NCBI GenBank assembly: GCA_947522695.1
Contig: CANNTX010000004.1
Location: 1-38,074, forward strand
Reading direction: 5' to 3'
Length of the DNA stretch: 38,074 bases
Source: an uncultured Bacilli bacterium
Lineage (GTDB): Bacteria; Bacillota_I; Bacilli_A; RF39; UBA660
In this document: positions 12,589 to 21,162 of the stretch, one piece after another
How positions within the stretch are numbered: the stretch's first letter is position 1
Layout: each line of letters starts with the position of its first letter
The notes under the pieces: generated by a model
The model's database searches: none
Told to the model about the DNA's origin: nothing
What the model saw: the letters and a program-made list of their open reading frames with translations, nothing else
Program-made: the position numbers and the translations under genes

Positions 12589-12625
12589 CCCTTCTCCACT
12601 TGAATCGTTAATAAATAGAGAAGGG
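12583..12625 (-). terminator. Terminator of the XRE-type regulator gene
   Basis: On the - strand CCCTTCTC (from 12625 to 12618) pairs with GAGAAGGG (12596 to 12589) around a 21-base loop, followed by AGTTTTATT. It lies just past the stop of the regulator at 12653. Confidence 0.6.
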
Positions 12626-12652
12626 GTAGTTGTAAAATTTTGAATTATATAT

Positions 12653-13429
12653 TTATTTACTAGATCTTGCTTCAATTTCAGCTATTTTTTCAAATACTTC
12701 AGAAGCATTTTCTGTATTAATAGTGGTGTATCCTAATTCACGTAAGGCTTGAAATCTAATTGTGTTTAATTGTTGAGTACGTGATAATTTTTCTTCGTTA
12801 CGAGATTCTATTTCCTCAACAAAACGTTTTCTTGACTCTATTACTCTACTTTTTGAAGGATTGCCATTAAGGTATAAATTAAAGGCAGAGTGAATAATAC
12901 CTTCAAACATAAATTGTTTGTTTTCGTTAAATTTAAATTCATTCGGATTAGTGAAACCAGCATATTTTGACATATATGCTAATAGATATTTTATTTCATC
13001 AATATTATCAACACATTGTAATAAATGAAAAGTGTATAGTAGAGTATAATACCTCTCTTCTCTATTATCTTCTTCTAATAATTTATCTTTAATTAAATAA
13101 GTGATATCACTAACTAATTGTTGTTCTTCTTTTCTTAATCCTTTTAAATCTAAATATTCATTGTTTGAAGTAGATTTTAATGCTTTGTTTAATCTTTCTT
13201 CCACTTCAACTAAATATTCTGTTGTTACATCAATATTATTTAATGTATCCTCTTCTCCATCTTCTATATCTAATAATTTTAATAACGCTATTTTCTTTTC
13301 TTTTGGCCATTCATTTAATGATTTAAGTTCAAGATAGTTATAAACCATTTGTCTAGAAACACCTAAATATTTTGCTAATCTTACTTTAGATATTCCTAAT
13401 TCTTGAAGTATTTCGTTTAATCTTTTCAT
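12653..13429 (-). CDS. XRE-type helix-turn-helix transcriptional regulator
   Basis: The 258-aa product has an N-terminal HTH at residues 1-30 (MKRLNEILQELGISKVRLAK then YLGVSRQMVYNYLE), a Cro/C1-type DNA-binding domain. A long, helical, charged C-terminal region of about 200 residues has no recognised ligand domain. Its promoter has a perfect 9-bp palindrome that contains the -35, so autoregulation is likely. It lies outside the dif boundary on the opposite strand to the phage and is read here as chromosomal. Its position invites the idea that it controls the neighbouring prophage or is a leftover of an earlier element; neither is shown. The ATG at 13429 is the first codon of the HTH domain. 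Confidence 0.75.
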   Translation of the reverse strand: MKRLNEILQELGISKVRLAKYLGVSRQMVYNYLELKSLNEWPKEKKIALLKLLDIEDGEEDTLNNIDVTTEYLVEVEERLNKALKSTSNNEYLDLKGLRKEEQQLVSDITYLIKDKLLEEDNREERYYTLLYTFHLLQCVDNIDEIKYLLAYMSKYAGFTNPNEFKFNENKQFMFEGIIHSAFNLYLNGNPSKSRVIESRKRFVEEIESRNEEKLSRTQQLNTIRFQALRELGYTTINTENASEVFEKIAEIEARSSK

Positions 13430-13459
13430 AATGTTTTTACCTACTTTCTTTACATTTTA

Positions 13460-13491
13460 ATCATATCTTACTTGACAACTGATTGTCAAGT
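13460..13491 (-). promoter_or_regulatory. Autoregulated promoter with palindromic operator
   Basis: ACTTGACAA at 13470-13478 and TTGTCAAGT at 13483-13491 form a perfect 9-bp palindrome with a 4-base centre. On the - strand the right arm supplies a perfect -35 TTGACA (13489-13484), with TATGAT (13465-13460) as -10 after 18 bases. A dimer bound to the palindrome would block the -35. Confidence 0.65.
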
Positions 13492-13511
13492 AGTGGAGTA
13501 AATTTTTGTAA

Positions 13512-13537
13512 AAGAAAAAGCACTAAAATAGTACTTT
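13512..13537 (-). terminator. Terminator of mnmA
   Basis: On the - strand AAAGTACT (13537-13530) pairs with AGTGCTTT (13524-13517) with one G-U pair, loop of 5, followed by TTCTTTT. Confidence 0.6.
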
Positions 13538-13545
13538 ATATTATC

Positions 13546-14652
13546 TTATAAATACCAAAGTTTTTCGCCATTTTTCATAACTGTTTTTATTATTCCTGAA
13601 CCTAAACATTGTTCTCCTAAATATAGTACACATGCTTGACCTGGAGTTACAGCTTTAACTTTTTCAGGGTATTTAACTAATATTTCATTATTTTCTAAGT
13701 ATTCTAGTATTACTTCATAATCTGGTCCTCTATATCTAAATTTTGCGGTACAAAATGTATGTCTTGTCTGACATAAAAAGTTAACGTTTTCGATAATGCA
13801 AGAATCTGAATATAAATACTCACTATCTTCTCCAAATGCGACATAAAGTTTATTTTCAGCAACGTTTTTACCTACTACAAAGTGTTTTTCTAAATTACCT
13901 GATATTCCTACATTTCGTCTTTGACCGATTGTATAATTCATTAAACCAGTATGTGTACCAATTACTTTGTTTGTATCTATATCAATTATATCACCCGGAT
14001 TTGGTTTTAAATAGTTTGATACAAATTTTTGATAATTTCTTTCGCCAATAAAGCATATTCCAGTTGAATCTTTTTTGGTTGCGGTAGGAATATTTTGCAT
14101 TTTGGCTATTTCACGTACTTCAGGTTTTGTTAGATCACCAATAGGAAATAACACATCTTTTAAAGCATCTTCACTTACTTGAGCTAAGAAGTAGGTTTGA
14201 TCTTTATTTAAATCAACAGCTCTTAAAAGCCTATTACCAACAATTCTGGCGTAATGACCAGTTGCAATATAATCAGCACCTAATCTTTTAGCTTCTTTTT
14301 TAAATAGATCAAATTTAATATATTTGTTACACATTAAATCGGGATTTGGCGTTCTTCCTTTTTTTAATTCATCTAAAAAATAAGTAAAAACATTATCCCA
14401 GTATTCTTTAACAAAATCAATTCTATGAAGTGGAATACCTAAATGATTACATACTGCTAGAGCATCATTATAATCCTGTTCTTGAGGACAAATATTATTG
14501 TTAAGATTAGGATTACCTTTAATATCATCATTTACTAGTGAATCCCAATTACGCATAAATAAACCAATTACTTCATAACCTTGTTTTTTTAATAGATATG
14601 CAGCGACAGAAGAATCTACTCCACCACTCATTCCAATTACAACTTTTTCCAT
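13546..14652 (-). CDS. mnmA: tRNA-specific 2-thiouridylase MnmA
   Basis: MnmA makes the 2-thio group of U34 in Lys, Glu and Gln tRNAs using ATP and a sulfur relay. The PP-loop SGGVDSS is at residues 9-15 of the 368-aa form. The first catalytic Cys is in NPDLMCNKYIKF and the second in the GICFIGERNYQKF motif. The C-terminal beta domain ends CLGSGIIKTV. I start at ATG 14652 because the family begins M-x-K-V-V-x-G-M-S-G; two further in-frame starts lie 6 and 9 bases upstream, and the ribosome site is weak. A SpoIIM-like gene lies 51 bases upstream on the same strand. Confidence 0.95.
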   Translation of the reverse strand: MEKVVIGMSGGVDSSVAAYLLKKQGYEVIGLFMRNWDSLVNDDIKGNPNLNNNICPQEQDYNDALAVCNHLGIPLHRIDFVKEYWDNVFTYFLDELKKGRTPNPDLMCNKYIKFDLFKKEAKRLGADYIATGHYARIVGNRLLRAVDLNKDQTYFLAQVSEDALKDVLFPIGDLTKPEVREIAKMQNIPTATKKDSTGICFIGERNYQKFVSNYLKPNPGDIIDIDTNKVIGTHTGLMNYTIGQRRNVGISGNLEKHFVVGKNVAENKLYVAFGEDSEYLYSDSCIIENVNFLCQTRHTFCTAKFRYRGPDYEVILEYLENNEILVKYPEKVKAVTPGQACVLYLGEQCLGSGIIKTVMKNGEKLWYL

Positions 14653-14703
14653 AAACATCACGTATTTATTGTATCAAAAAATTACAATTATTAATAGTTA
14701 ATC

Positions 14704-15264
14704 TTAAATTAAAATATTAATTATTGTGTTTCCATAATGATATAAAAATATATCATTTAATAATATTACAATTAGTGTTATGAAACATCTTAGCAAATAA
14801 TTATTAAGGTTAGTAATTTTATAATTATTTTTTATAAAAATTCTTATATATTTATATGTTATATATAAAAGATATGATAATAATATTAAATGTAACAGTT
14901 TATTTGTTAATATAAAAACTATGGCATAATAGATACCTTTAATTTTTTTATAGTGAATGAATGATGCTAATAGAAAACCAATAGATGTTGTTTCATATAA
15001 ATAATATATAATTAGGGGAATAAATCCAATTATAAAACATGATGATATAATTATTAAACTTAATATTAATAAATGAATTAATATTTGATTTTGATGAGTA
15101 TCTTTAATGTTTGTTAAGCTGGAAGCTAGTGTTAGGTCAATATTTTGTTTAACATTTTGACTACAATTTAAATATAATATTATTCCTAAGATTAATCCAA
15201 TAAATAAAAGTATAAAAAGAAACTTAAATCTGCTACGTATAATCTTCATATAATTAAATTTCAT
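14704..15264 (-). CDS. SpoIIM-like (DUF95) polytopic membrane protein
   Basis: The 186-aa product has a basic N-terminus followed by about five or six membrane helices. A larger extracytoplasmic loop lies after the first helix (about residues 33-60), and there is a conserved-looking GFIPLIIYYLYETTSIGFLLA segment. This build matches the stage II sporulation protein M / DUF95 family, which occurs also in non-sporulating Firmicutes. In sporulators SpoIIM belongs to the engulfment DMP complex; no other sporulation gene is seen here, so the cellular role is open. AGGTG lies nine bases upstream of ATG 15264. Confidence 0.55.
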   Translation of the reverse strand: MKFNYMKIIRSRFKFLFILLFIGLILGIILYLNCSQNVKQNIDLTLASSLTNIKDTHQNQILIHLLILSLIIISSCFIIGFIPLIIYYLYETTSIGFLLASFIHYKKIKGIYYAIVFILTNKLLHLILLSYLLYITYKYIRIFIKNNYKITNLNNYLLRCFITLIVILLNDIFLYHYGNTIINILI

Positions 15265-15344
15265 GTTTTCACCTAATTAATCATATTATTTTCTTTTAAT
15301 TTTATGATAAGTTTTGTATAATTAATTTGAGGTGAATAAGTATT

Positions 15345-15461
15345 ATGGCTTATAGAGCAAAAAAGAAAAGCGTTGGATCTAAAATATTAGTATGGATTTG
15401 TCTTCTAGCTATTGTTGCAAGTTCAGCAATAGGTATTATTTATTATATAATTGCTATGTAA
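15345..15461 (+). CDS. 38-aa single-helix membrane protein
   Basis: GAGGTGA nine bases upstream of ATG 15345 is a strong ribosome site, and TATAAT occurs at 15317-15322. The product MAYRAKKKSVGSKILVWICL... has a basic N-terminus and one membrane helix. A bidirectional terminator follows at once. Its build recalls the tiny DUF4044-type proteins of Firmicutes, but I cannot confirm this. One of few + strand genes in this half of the window. Confidence 0.6.
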   Translation: MAYRAKKKSVGSKILVWICLLAIVASSAIGIIYYIIAM

Positions 15462-15494
15462 AAAACTTAATAGAGATTATCTACTAAGTTTTTT
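15460..15494. terminator. Bidirectional terminator between the 38-aa and 69-aa genes
   Basis: AAAAAACTTA at 15460-15469 pairs with TAAGTTTTTT at 15485-15494. Each strand reads into a run of T. It overlaps the stops of both convergent genes. Confidence 0.65.
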
Positions 15495-15686
15495 ATTTGA
15501 ATTATTTATTATGTAATTTTCTAAATTGATGCCATTATCCATTGCTTTATTTATTAATTCCTCATATGATAATTTATCAATATCAAATGAATCCATTAAT
15601 GCGGCTCCATACCCTAATGTAAAATAGACTGCTTCATAATAATCTTTTAAATCTTGTTTTAATTTATTAATATCTATTTCTACCAT
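15477..15686 (-). CDS. 69-aa protein of unknown function downstream of lepA
   Basis: The soluble product MVEIDINKLKQDLKDYYEAV... has two predicted helices and an Asn/Lys-rich tail. It begins 11 bases after the lepA stop on the same strand, so it is probably co-transcribed; a short AGGATAAT-like sequence serves as ribosome site. Some Firmicutes carry small helical proteins of this kind, but I cannot name the family. Confidence 0.6.
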   Translation of the reverse strand: MVEIDINKLKQDLKDYYEAVYFTLGYGAALMDSFDIDKLSYEELINKAMDNGINLENYIINNSNKKLSR

Positions 15687-15697
15687 ATTATCCTCAA

Positions 15698-17473
15698 TTA
15701 TTTATCAGTTTTTAAGATAGATAGGAAAGCTTCAGGTGGAACTTCAACAGATCCAACCATTTTCATTCTTTTTTTACCTTCTTTTTGCTTTTCTAATAAT
15801 TTTCTTTTACGAGATATATCTCCACCATAACATTTAGCAAGTACATTTTTTCTCATTTGAGCAATATTTTCTCTAGCGATTACTTTTGAACCAATTGATG
15901 CTTGAATAGGTACTTCAAATAGTTGCCTTGGTATTAGTTCTTTTAGAGCTTTTGTAATTGCTAAGCCACGATGATATGCTGCATCTTTATGAACAATTAC
16001 AGATAAAGCATCTACTACTTCTCCATTTATTAAAATATCCATTTTAACTAAATCACTTACTTTATATTCAGATAGTTCATAGTCAAAAGATGCATAGCCT
16101 TTAGTATAACTTTTTAATTTATCAAAGAAATCGTAAACAATTTCAGCAAGGGGTAATTCATATATTATATTAACTCTTTTTTCATCAATATATTCGGTCG
16201 TTTTATATATACCTCTTTTTTCTTGACACAATTCCATTATTGAGCCAATATATTCACTTGGAACAAATATACTTGCTTTAACAAAAGGTTCACTGATTGA
16301 GCTAATATTAACCTTATTTGGCATTTTTGATGGATTATCTACTTCAATTACATTTCCATTTGTTAATTCTACTTTATATATAACAGATGGCGATGTGGCG
16401 ATTATGTCAATACCAAATTCTCTTTTAATTCTTTCTTCAATGATTTCCATATGTAGAAGCCCAAGAAAACCACATCTAAAACCAAAACCTAATGCTTCTG
16501 ATGTTTCAACATCGAATGTAAGAGATGCATCATTTAATTTTAATTTTTCTAGGGCTTCTTTTAAATGATTATATTTATTTGGCTCAATTGGATAAATACC
16601 ACTATAAACCATTGATTTAACTTTTTTATATCCCTCTAATGGTTTTAATGCTCTATCTCTTTTAGTAGTGATTGTATCTCCAACGCGAACAGATTCTACA
16701 CTTTTAATTGCTCCTGCAACCCATCCTACATCTCCAGCTTTTAGTTCAGGTAATAATTTTTCACTTGGAGTATTTACACCAACTTCAGTAACAACATATT
16801 CTTCATTATTGTTCATCATTATAATTGTATCTCCAGTTTTAATTGATCCTGATTTAACACAAATGGATGCTACAACACCTTTATATTGGTCAAAATATGA
16901 ATCGAATATTAGTGCTTTTGTTCCTTCTTTTAAATCTTGTGGTGGATTTATTCTGTCAATAACTGCATCTAATAATAATTTGACATTTTCGCCGGTTTTA
17001 CCACTTACAGGAATTATTTCATCTTCTTTAAAACCAAGAACTTTAACTAATTCAGCAGTTACTTTTGGAACGTCTGCATTTGGCAAATCTATTTTATTTA
17101 TTACTGGTATAATTGTTAAATTATGATTTAGAGCTAAGTAAAGGTTTGCAAGAGTTTGTGCTTCGATTCCTTGAGTTGCGTCTACAACAAGAATTGCACC
17201 ATCACAAGCAGCTAAACTTCTAGATACTTCATAGGAAAAATCGACGTGTCCTGGTGTATCAATTAAATTAAATTCATACCCCTTATAGTTTAAATGTACT
17301 GTATTTAATTTAATTGTGATTCCTCTTTCTCTTTCAATATCCATTGAATCTAACATTTGCTCTTTTAGTTCTCTTTTGGATACTGCGCCAGTAAGTTCTA
17401 AAATTCGATCAGCTAATGTGCTTTTTCCATGATCTATATGTGCAATTATACAAAAATTACGGATGTTTTGCAT
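15698..17473 (-). CDS. lepA: Elongation factor 4 (LepA) GTPase
   Basis: LepA binds ribosomes and influences initiation and elongation under stress. G1 is AHIDHGKST near the N-terminus, G2 region RERGITI, G3 DTPGHVDF, G4 NKIDLP. The LepA-specific C-terminal domain is present (KCYGGDISRKRKLLEKQKEG). I start at the ATG at 17473, which has AGGAAAG eight bases upstream and matches the family start MQNIRNFCIIAHIDHG, rather than the upstream GTG at 17482. The resulting 591 aa is close to the usual 600. It lies 16 bases after an unknown 170-aa gene. Confidence 0.97.
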   Translation of the reverse strand: MQNIRNFCIIAHIDHGKSTLADRILELTGAVSKRELKEQMLDSMDIERERGITIKLNTVHLNYKGYEFNLIDTPGHVDFSYEVSRSLAACDGAILVVDATQGIEAQTLANLYLALNHNLTIIPVINKIDLPNADVPKVTAELVKVLGFKEDEIIPVSGKTGENVKLLLDAVIDRINPPQDLKEGTKALIFDSYFDQYKGVVASICVKSGSIKTGDTIIMMNNNEEYVVTEVGVNTPSEKLLPELKAGDVGWVAGAIKSVESVRVGDTITTKRDRALKPLEGYKKVKSMVYSGIYPIEPNKYNHLKEALEKLKLNDASLTFDVETSEALGFGFRCGFLGLLHMEIIEERIKREFGIDIIATSPSVIYKVELTNGNVIEVDNPSKMPNKVNISSISEPFVKASIFVPSEYIGSIMELCQEKRGIYKTTEYIDEKRVNIIYELPLAEIVYDFFDKLKSYTKGYASFDYELSEYKVSDLVKMDILINGEVVDALSVIVHKDAAYHRGLAITKALKELIPRQLFEVPIQASIGSKVIARENIAQMRKNVLAKCYGGDISRKRKLLEKQKEGKKRMKMVGSVEVPPEAFLSILKTDK

Positions 17474-17489
17474 GGTTACCACTTTCCTT

Positions 17490-18002
17490 TTAAATTCTAT
17501 CTTTTAATACTTTTTCATGTAGATATATTTTGTATTCTTCTTTAGACATTTTATATAATAAATTTGTGATGCTTTTATTTATAATAAATTGATCTTTATA
17601 TTTTTTAGCATACATAAATTTAATATTAATACTTTTTATATCATTATTATAAATATCAATAATGTTATCTATTTCATTATTAATTCCTTTATAATTGTTA
17701 ATAATTATTAATTTAACAGCTTTTTTATTGGTATATTTCAAGTATTTCATTAACAATAAGTCTGTTTTTAATAAATTATCATTCTTTTTAAAATTGAAAT
17801 CAATAAATAGTATTTTACTATTTGATTCTAGTATTACATAACTTCTAACATTATTTAATTTTTCATTAAAAAAGGGTAAAAGTACATATTCTTCATTGTC
17901 ATTTAATAATTCATTTGCTAATTTACAAATATATTGTTTTCCTATTTCGTATTTCCATAGATAATGGAATGAATAAGGGTTTAGCATATTTATATTTTTC
18001 AT
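17490..18002 (-). CDS. 170-aa protein of unknown function between alaS and lepA
   Basis: A strong AGGAGG site lies ten bases upstream of ATG 18002. The product begins MKNINMLNPYSFHYLWKYEI and is Lys/Asn/Ile-rich and soluble, with alternating strands and helices (VILESNSKILFIDFNFKKND, KLIIINNYKG). A nuclease-like or Rossmann-like alpha/beta core is possible, but no catalytic motif can be pointed to. It sits 55 bases after alaS on the same strand and just ahead of lepA. Confidence 0.65.
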   Translation of the reverse strand: MKNINMLNPYSFHYLWKYEIGKQYICKLANELLNDNEEYVLLPFFNEKLNNVRSYVILESNSKILFIDFNFKKNDNLLKTDLLLMKYLKYTNKKAVKLIIINNYKGINNEIDNIIDIYNNDIKSINIKFMYAKKYKDQFIINKSITNLLYKMSKEEYKIYLHEKVLKDRI

Positions 18003-18057
18003 AATTTTTTTGTCCTCCTATATATACATTACCCGTTTTAAATTTTTATAATTTTTA

Positions 18058-19821
18058 TTATTCGATTACTGCTTTAATACGTCTAACACCTGCTGATGAT
18101 GCTTCTTCTTTTGTTATTTTAAATTTTCCAATTTCACTTGTGTGCTCAACATGTGGTCCCATACAAATTTCTTTAGATACTACCTCACCTATAGTTCTAT
18201 CACTTATTGTATAAACTGTAACTATATCTGGATATCTTTCGATAAACATAGCTTCAGCACCACTGTTTACAGCGTCTATTTTATTTTCTTCAGTTACTGT
18301 TACAATTAAATCTCTTTTAATCCATTCGTTGACTAAGTTTTCAACTTGATCTAATTCTTCTTTAGTAAGCTTACGATCAAATGAGAAGTCGAAACGCATT
18401 CTTTCATTTGTGATGTTTGAACCTTTTTGATGAACGTCTCCATTTAATACTTTTTTAAGGGCTGCATTAAGCAAATGGGTTGCAGTATGATATCTTGTTT
18501 CGATTTGAGAATCTCCTGCTAATCCACCTTTAAACATACCTTTAGAAGCAGTTCTTGATAATTCTTGATGTGCTTTAAATTTTTCTTTAAATCCTTCTAT
18601 ATCTACTTCTAAATTCTTTTCTTTGGCTAATTCTTCAGTTAGTTCAATTGGAAAACCAAATGTGTCATATAATTTAAAGGCTAAATCTTTATCAATTGTT
18701 TTAACATTTTGTGTTTCTTTTTCAAATACTTTTAAACCTTTTTCTAATGTTTTACTAAATTTAGACTTTTCTTTGGCTAGTTCAGTAATTATAAATTCTT
18801 TATTAGTAGATAATTCATCATAATATTTAGCATATTTTTCAATGATTAAATTGGCAATTTGTTCTTCCCAATTTGTGTTATTATCAATTCCTAGGTTTCT
18901 AGCACATCTTATTGCGCGTCTAATTAATCTTCTTAATATATAACCTCTATCAGTATTTGAAGGAACTATTTTCGCATTATCTCCTAAGATAAATGTTGCT
19001 GTTCTAATGTGATCGGCTATAATTCTAATATCTTTTTGATTGTCTTCATAATTTTTATTAGAAATTTGTTCAATTAACTTAATAACATCTATCCAAACTG
19101 ATGATAAATAGTTGTCATTAACACCTTCTAGAATGGCTGCTACTCTTTCGACTCCCATACCCGTATCAACGTTCTTTTTAGGAAGTTCAGTAACGTTTCC
19201 GTTTTCATCTTTAAAATATTGCATGAACACATTATTCCAAATTTCAACCCATCTATTATCACTTGGATCAAAAAAGTCAGGTATTTTATCATTTGATCTA
19301 AAATAGAATATTTCGGTATCTGAACCACATGGGCCGCTTTCTCCCGCAATCCAAAAATTATCTTCTACACCTAAATATGCAATCTTTTTAGGATTAATTC
19401 CTAATTCAATCCATTTATTTGCAGATACAGTATCTTTAGGAATTTTATCATCTCCAACGAATACAGTTACTGCTATTCTTTCAACATCAATATTTAATAC
19501 TTTAGTTAAAAATCCAAAACTATATTCAATTGATTCGTTTTTAAAGTAATCTCCTAATGACCAATTTCCTAACATTTCAAAAAATGTATGATGTGTTTCA
19601 TCTCCAACAGAGTCTAAATCGTTTGTTCTAATACATTTTTGATAATCAGTTAGTCTTTTACCATATGGATGCTCTTTACCCATTAAATATGGAATTAATG
19701 GTTGCATTCCGGCTGTATTAAATAAAACACTAGCATCATTTTCAGGTACTACTGGCGCTGATGGAATTTGCTTATGTCCTTTACTTACAAAATAATTGAT
19801 ATATAAATCTTTTAAATTCAT
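18058..19821 (-). CDS. alaS: Alanyl-tRNA synthetase, short form lacking the C-Ala domain
   Basis: Class II synthetase that charges tRNA-Ala. The N-terminal catalytic core shows YQKCIRTNDLDSVG and HHTFFEMLGNWSLGDYFK, and the tRNA-recognition region has IADHIRTATFILGD and RGYILRRLIRRA. The editing domain begins at HTATH (445-449) and has its other zinc ligands in CMGPH (C553, H557; the usual form is CGGTH). The protein ends 30 residues later at 587 aa, whereas typical bacterial AlaRS is about 870 aa with a coiled coil, DHHA1 and C-Ala domain. Two consecutive stops follow and only 55 bases separate it from the next gene, so this is a stable short form, not a local frameshift. AGGAG lies upstream of the ATG. 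No T-box is seen in the leader. Confidence 0.92.
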   Translation of the reverse strand: MNLKDLYINYFVSKGHKQIPSAPVVPENDASVLFNTAGMQPLIPYLMGKEHPYGKRLTDYQKCIRTNDLDSVGDETHHTFFEMLGNWSLGDYFKNESIEYSFGFLTKVLNIDVERIAVTVFVGDDKIPKDTVSANKWIELGINPKKIAYLGVEDNFWIAGESGPCGSDTEIFYFRSNDKIPDFFDPSDNRWVEIWNNVFMQYFKDENGNVTELPKKNVDTGMGVERVAAILEGVNDNYLSSVWIDVIKLIEQISNKNYEDNQKDIRIIADHIRTATFILGDNAKIVPSNTDRGYILRRLIRRAIRCARNLGIDNNTNWEEQIANLIIEKYAKYYDELSTNKEFIITELAKEKSKFSKTLEKGLKVFEKETQNVKTIDKDLAFKLYDTFGFPIELTEELAKEKNLEVDIEGFKEKFKAHQELSRTASKGMFKGGLAGDSQIETRYHTATHLLNAALKKVLNGDVHQKGSNITNERMRFDFSFDRKLTKEELDQVENLVNEWIKRDLIVTVTEENKIDAVNSGAEAMFIERYPDIVTVYTISDRTIGEVVSKEICMGPHVEHTSEIGKFKITKEEASSAGVRRIKAVIE

Positions 19822-19943
19822 ATTTTATGCACTCCTTTTAACTACGTTTATATTATCATACTTTTATATTTTATAAAAGAAAAAAGACAATTTCATTGGG
19901 AGTTTTATGTTTCTTTTCTTTTTAAAATATTAATATAATTTAT

Positions 19944-19972
19944 ATTATATATTATAAACATATGTTCGTCAA
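19944..19972 (-). promoter_or_regulatory. Promoter of alaS
   Basis: On the - strand TTGACG (19972-19967), 17 bases, then TATAAT (19949-19944). It leaves a leader of about 115 nt. That leader has a purine-rich AAAAGAAAAGA that can pair with a downstream TCTTTTTTCTTTT, a weak attenuator-like possibility. The conserved T-box antiterminator sequence is absent. Confidence 0.65.
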
Positions 19973-20000
19973 TATTAATGCTTAAATTTTTTTCTATTTA

Positions 20001-20039
20001 ATAAAAAAATAAATATTTATTTTGATCTAAATATTTATT
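20001..20039 (-). terminator. A/T-only terminator of cvpA-trx
   Basis: On the - strand AATAAATATTTA (20039-20028) pairs with TAAATATTTATT (20019-20008), loop of 8, followed by seven Ts. It overlaps the thioredoxin stop codon. Confidence 0.55.
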
Positions 20040-20328
20040 TATATTCTTTAAGAATTTCCTCTATTTCATCTTTTGTTTTAAATCCAACAAAATGAGTAAC
20101 CATCTTTTTATTTTTGTATATCTCAATTGTAGGAATACTCATTACTCCATGACTTTGAGCAAGTTCTCCGTGAGTATCAACATCAACTTTAATTATTTTA
20201 TTTGGTAATTCTTCTAATTCCATACCTATCATTTTACAAGGTGAACACCAATTAGCAAAAAAATCTACAATTGTTAATTCATCTGTTAAAACATCTTCTA
20301 ATTTTTGATTACTTAAATATTCTATCAT
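20035..20328 (-). CDS. Thioredoxin-family protein
   Basis: The 97-aa product has the thioredoxin fold pattern. The active site is WCSPC (FFANWCSPCKMIG), where most thioredoxins have WCGPC; the cis-proline region is SIPTIEIYKN. It is a cytoplasmic dithiol reductant. I start at ATG 20328, preceded by AGGAGG; longer forms run back into cvpA. The ribosome site overlaps the end of cvpA, so the two are an operon. Slightly shorter than the usual 105 aa. The Ser in the motif may shift the redox potential. Confidence 0.88.
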   Translation of the reverse strand: MIEYLSNQKLEDVLTDELTIVDFFANWCSPCKMIGMELEELPNKIIKVDVDTHGELAQSHGVMSIPTIEIYKNKKMVTHFVGFKTKDEIEEILKEYK

Positions 20329-20329
20329 T

Positions 20330-21070
20330 TTATTCCTCCTTCTCATTATTATTATCATTATTTTGACTATTATTTATAACATCTTTTATATTTTTAATTC
20401 CTAATTTTCCATTATTACTTAATTTTTCGGCGGATTCTTTAGAAATTATTTCATATTTTAATAATACTTCTAAGCATTTTTTATTAGCTTCTTCTTTGTC
20501 ACTGCTATTTTGATATTCTAATGTTATATCATAAACATTTTTAATAGATAAATATGTTTTTTCTACTACATTTGATAAAAATGGTGTTTTAGATACTATT
20601 TGATTACCATATTTTGAATCTTGATATATTTTAGCTGTGCTTGCAAAGGTACTAAATAAAAAACATATAAAGAATGCGATTAAAAATCCTTGAAATAAAC
20701 CAAAAATTAAACCTAATATTCTGCCTATTAAGCCTTCAGAAAAAATTCCTAATGTTAATTTGCCTACTAATCCGGTAATTTTAAAGATAATTTTTAAAAT
20801 AATACTTAAGATTGTTAAGGTTATTAAAAAACTTATTCCCTCATACAACAAGATGTTATAAACACTTATGCCTTTATAGAATCCACCAAAATTATAAAAT
20901 GGAAAATGCTCATATAAAAATACTGATATTGGATTCTTTAAGTAGAATGCTAATATTATTACTACTATTGTTCCAATAAAATTGATTAATGAACCAAGAA
21001 ATCCTCTTTTATAGCCATATAAAGCACCTAGAATAATAATTATTAATATTAAATAGTCTAATATATTCAT
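20330..21070 (-). CDS. CvpA-family membrane protein
   Basis: The 246-aa product has four to five membrane helices in its first 150 residues. The CvpA signature is at the N-terminus (ILDYLILIIIILGALYGYKR then GFLGSLINFIG) and GLIGRILGLIFGLFQGFLIAF is in the third and fourth helices. A soluble C-terminal tail ends in a run of Asn, Asp and Glu. CvpA homologues are linked to envelope integrity and colicin V export in E. coli; the function in Firmicutes is poorly defined. Operon with the thioredoxin gene downstream. AGGAGTG precedes ATG 21070. Confidence 0.85.
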   Translation of the reverse strand: MNILDYLILIIIILGALYGYKRGFLGSLINFIGTIVVIILAFYLKNPISVFLYEHFPFYNFGGFYKGISVYNILLYEGISFLITLTILSIILKIIFKITGLVGKLTLGIFSEGLIGRILGLIFGLFQGFLIAFFICFLFSTFASTAKIYQDSKYGNQIVSKTPFLSNVVEKTYLSIKNVYDITLEYQNSSDKEEANKKCLEVLLKYEIISKESAEKLSNNGKLGIKNIKDVINNSQNNDNNNEKEE

Positions 21071-21162
21071 TTTTTACACTCCTAGATTAATTATATTATA
21101 ATAACTTAAAAAAAGTAAAGAAATAATTAAAAAGTTATGGTATTATGAAGTTGGTGATGTTT

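Noticed and set aside
15317..15322. Full promoter for the 38-aa gene
   Set aside because: TATAAT is perfect but no -35 better than TTTTAA is found at 17 bases; noted only in the gene entry.
16668..17126. 152-codon + strand frame inside lepA
   Set aside because: Antisense to conserved LepA GTPase sequence, no ribosome site; long only because of codon complementarity.
19822..19943. T-box riboswitch in the alaS leader
   Set aside because: Leader is long enough (about 115 nt), but the conserved antiterminator sequence and specifier stem are not seen.
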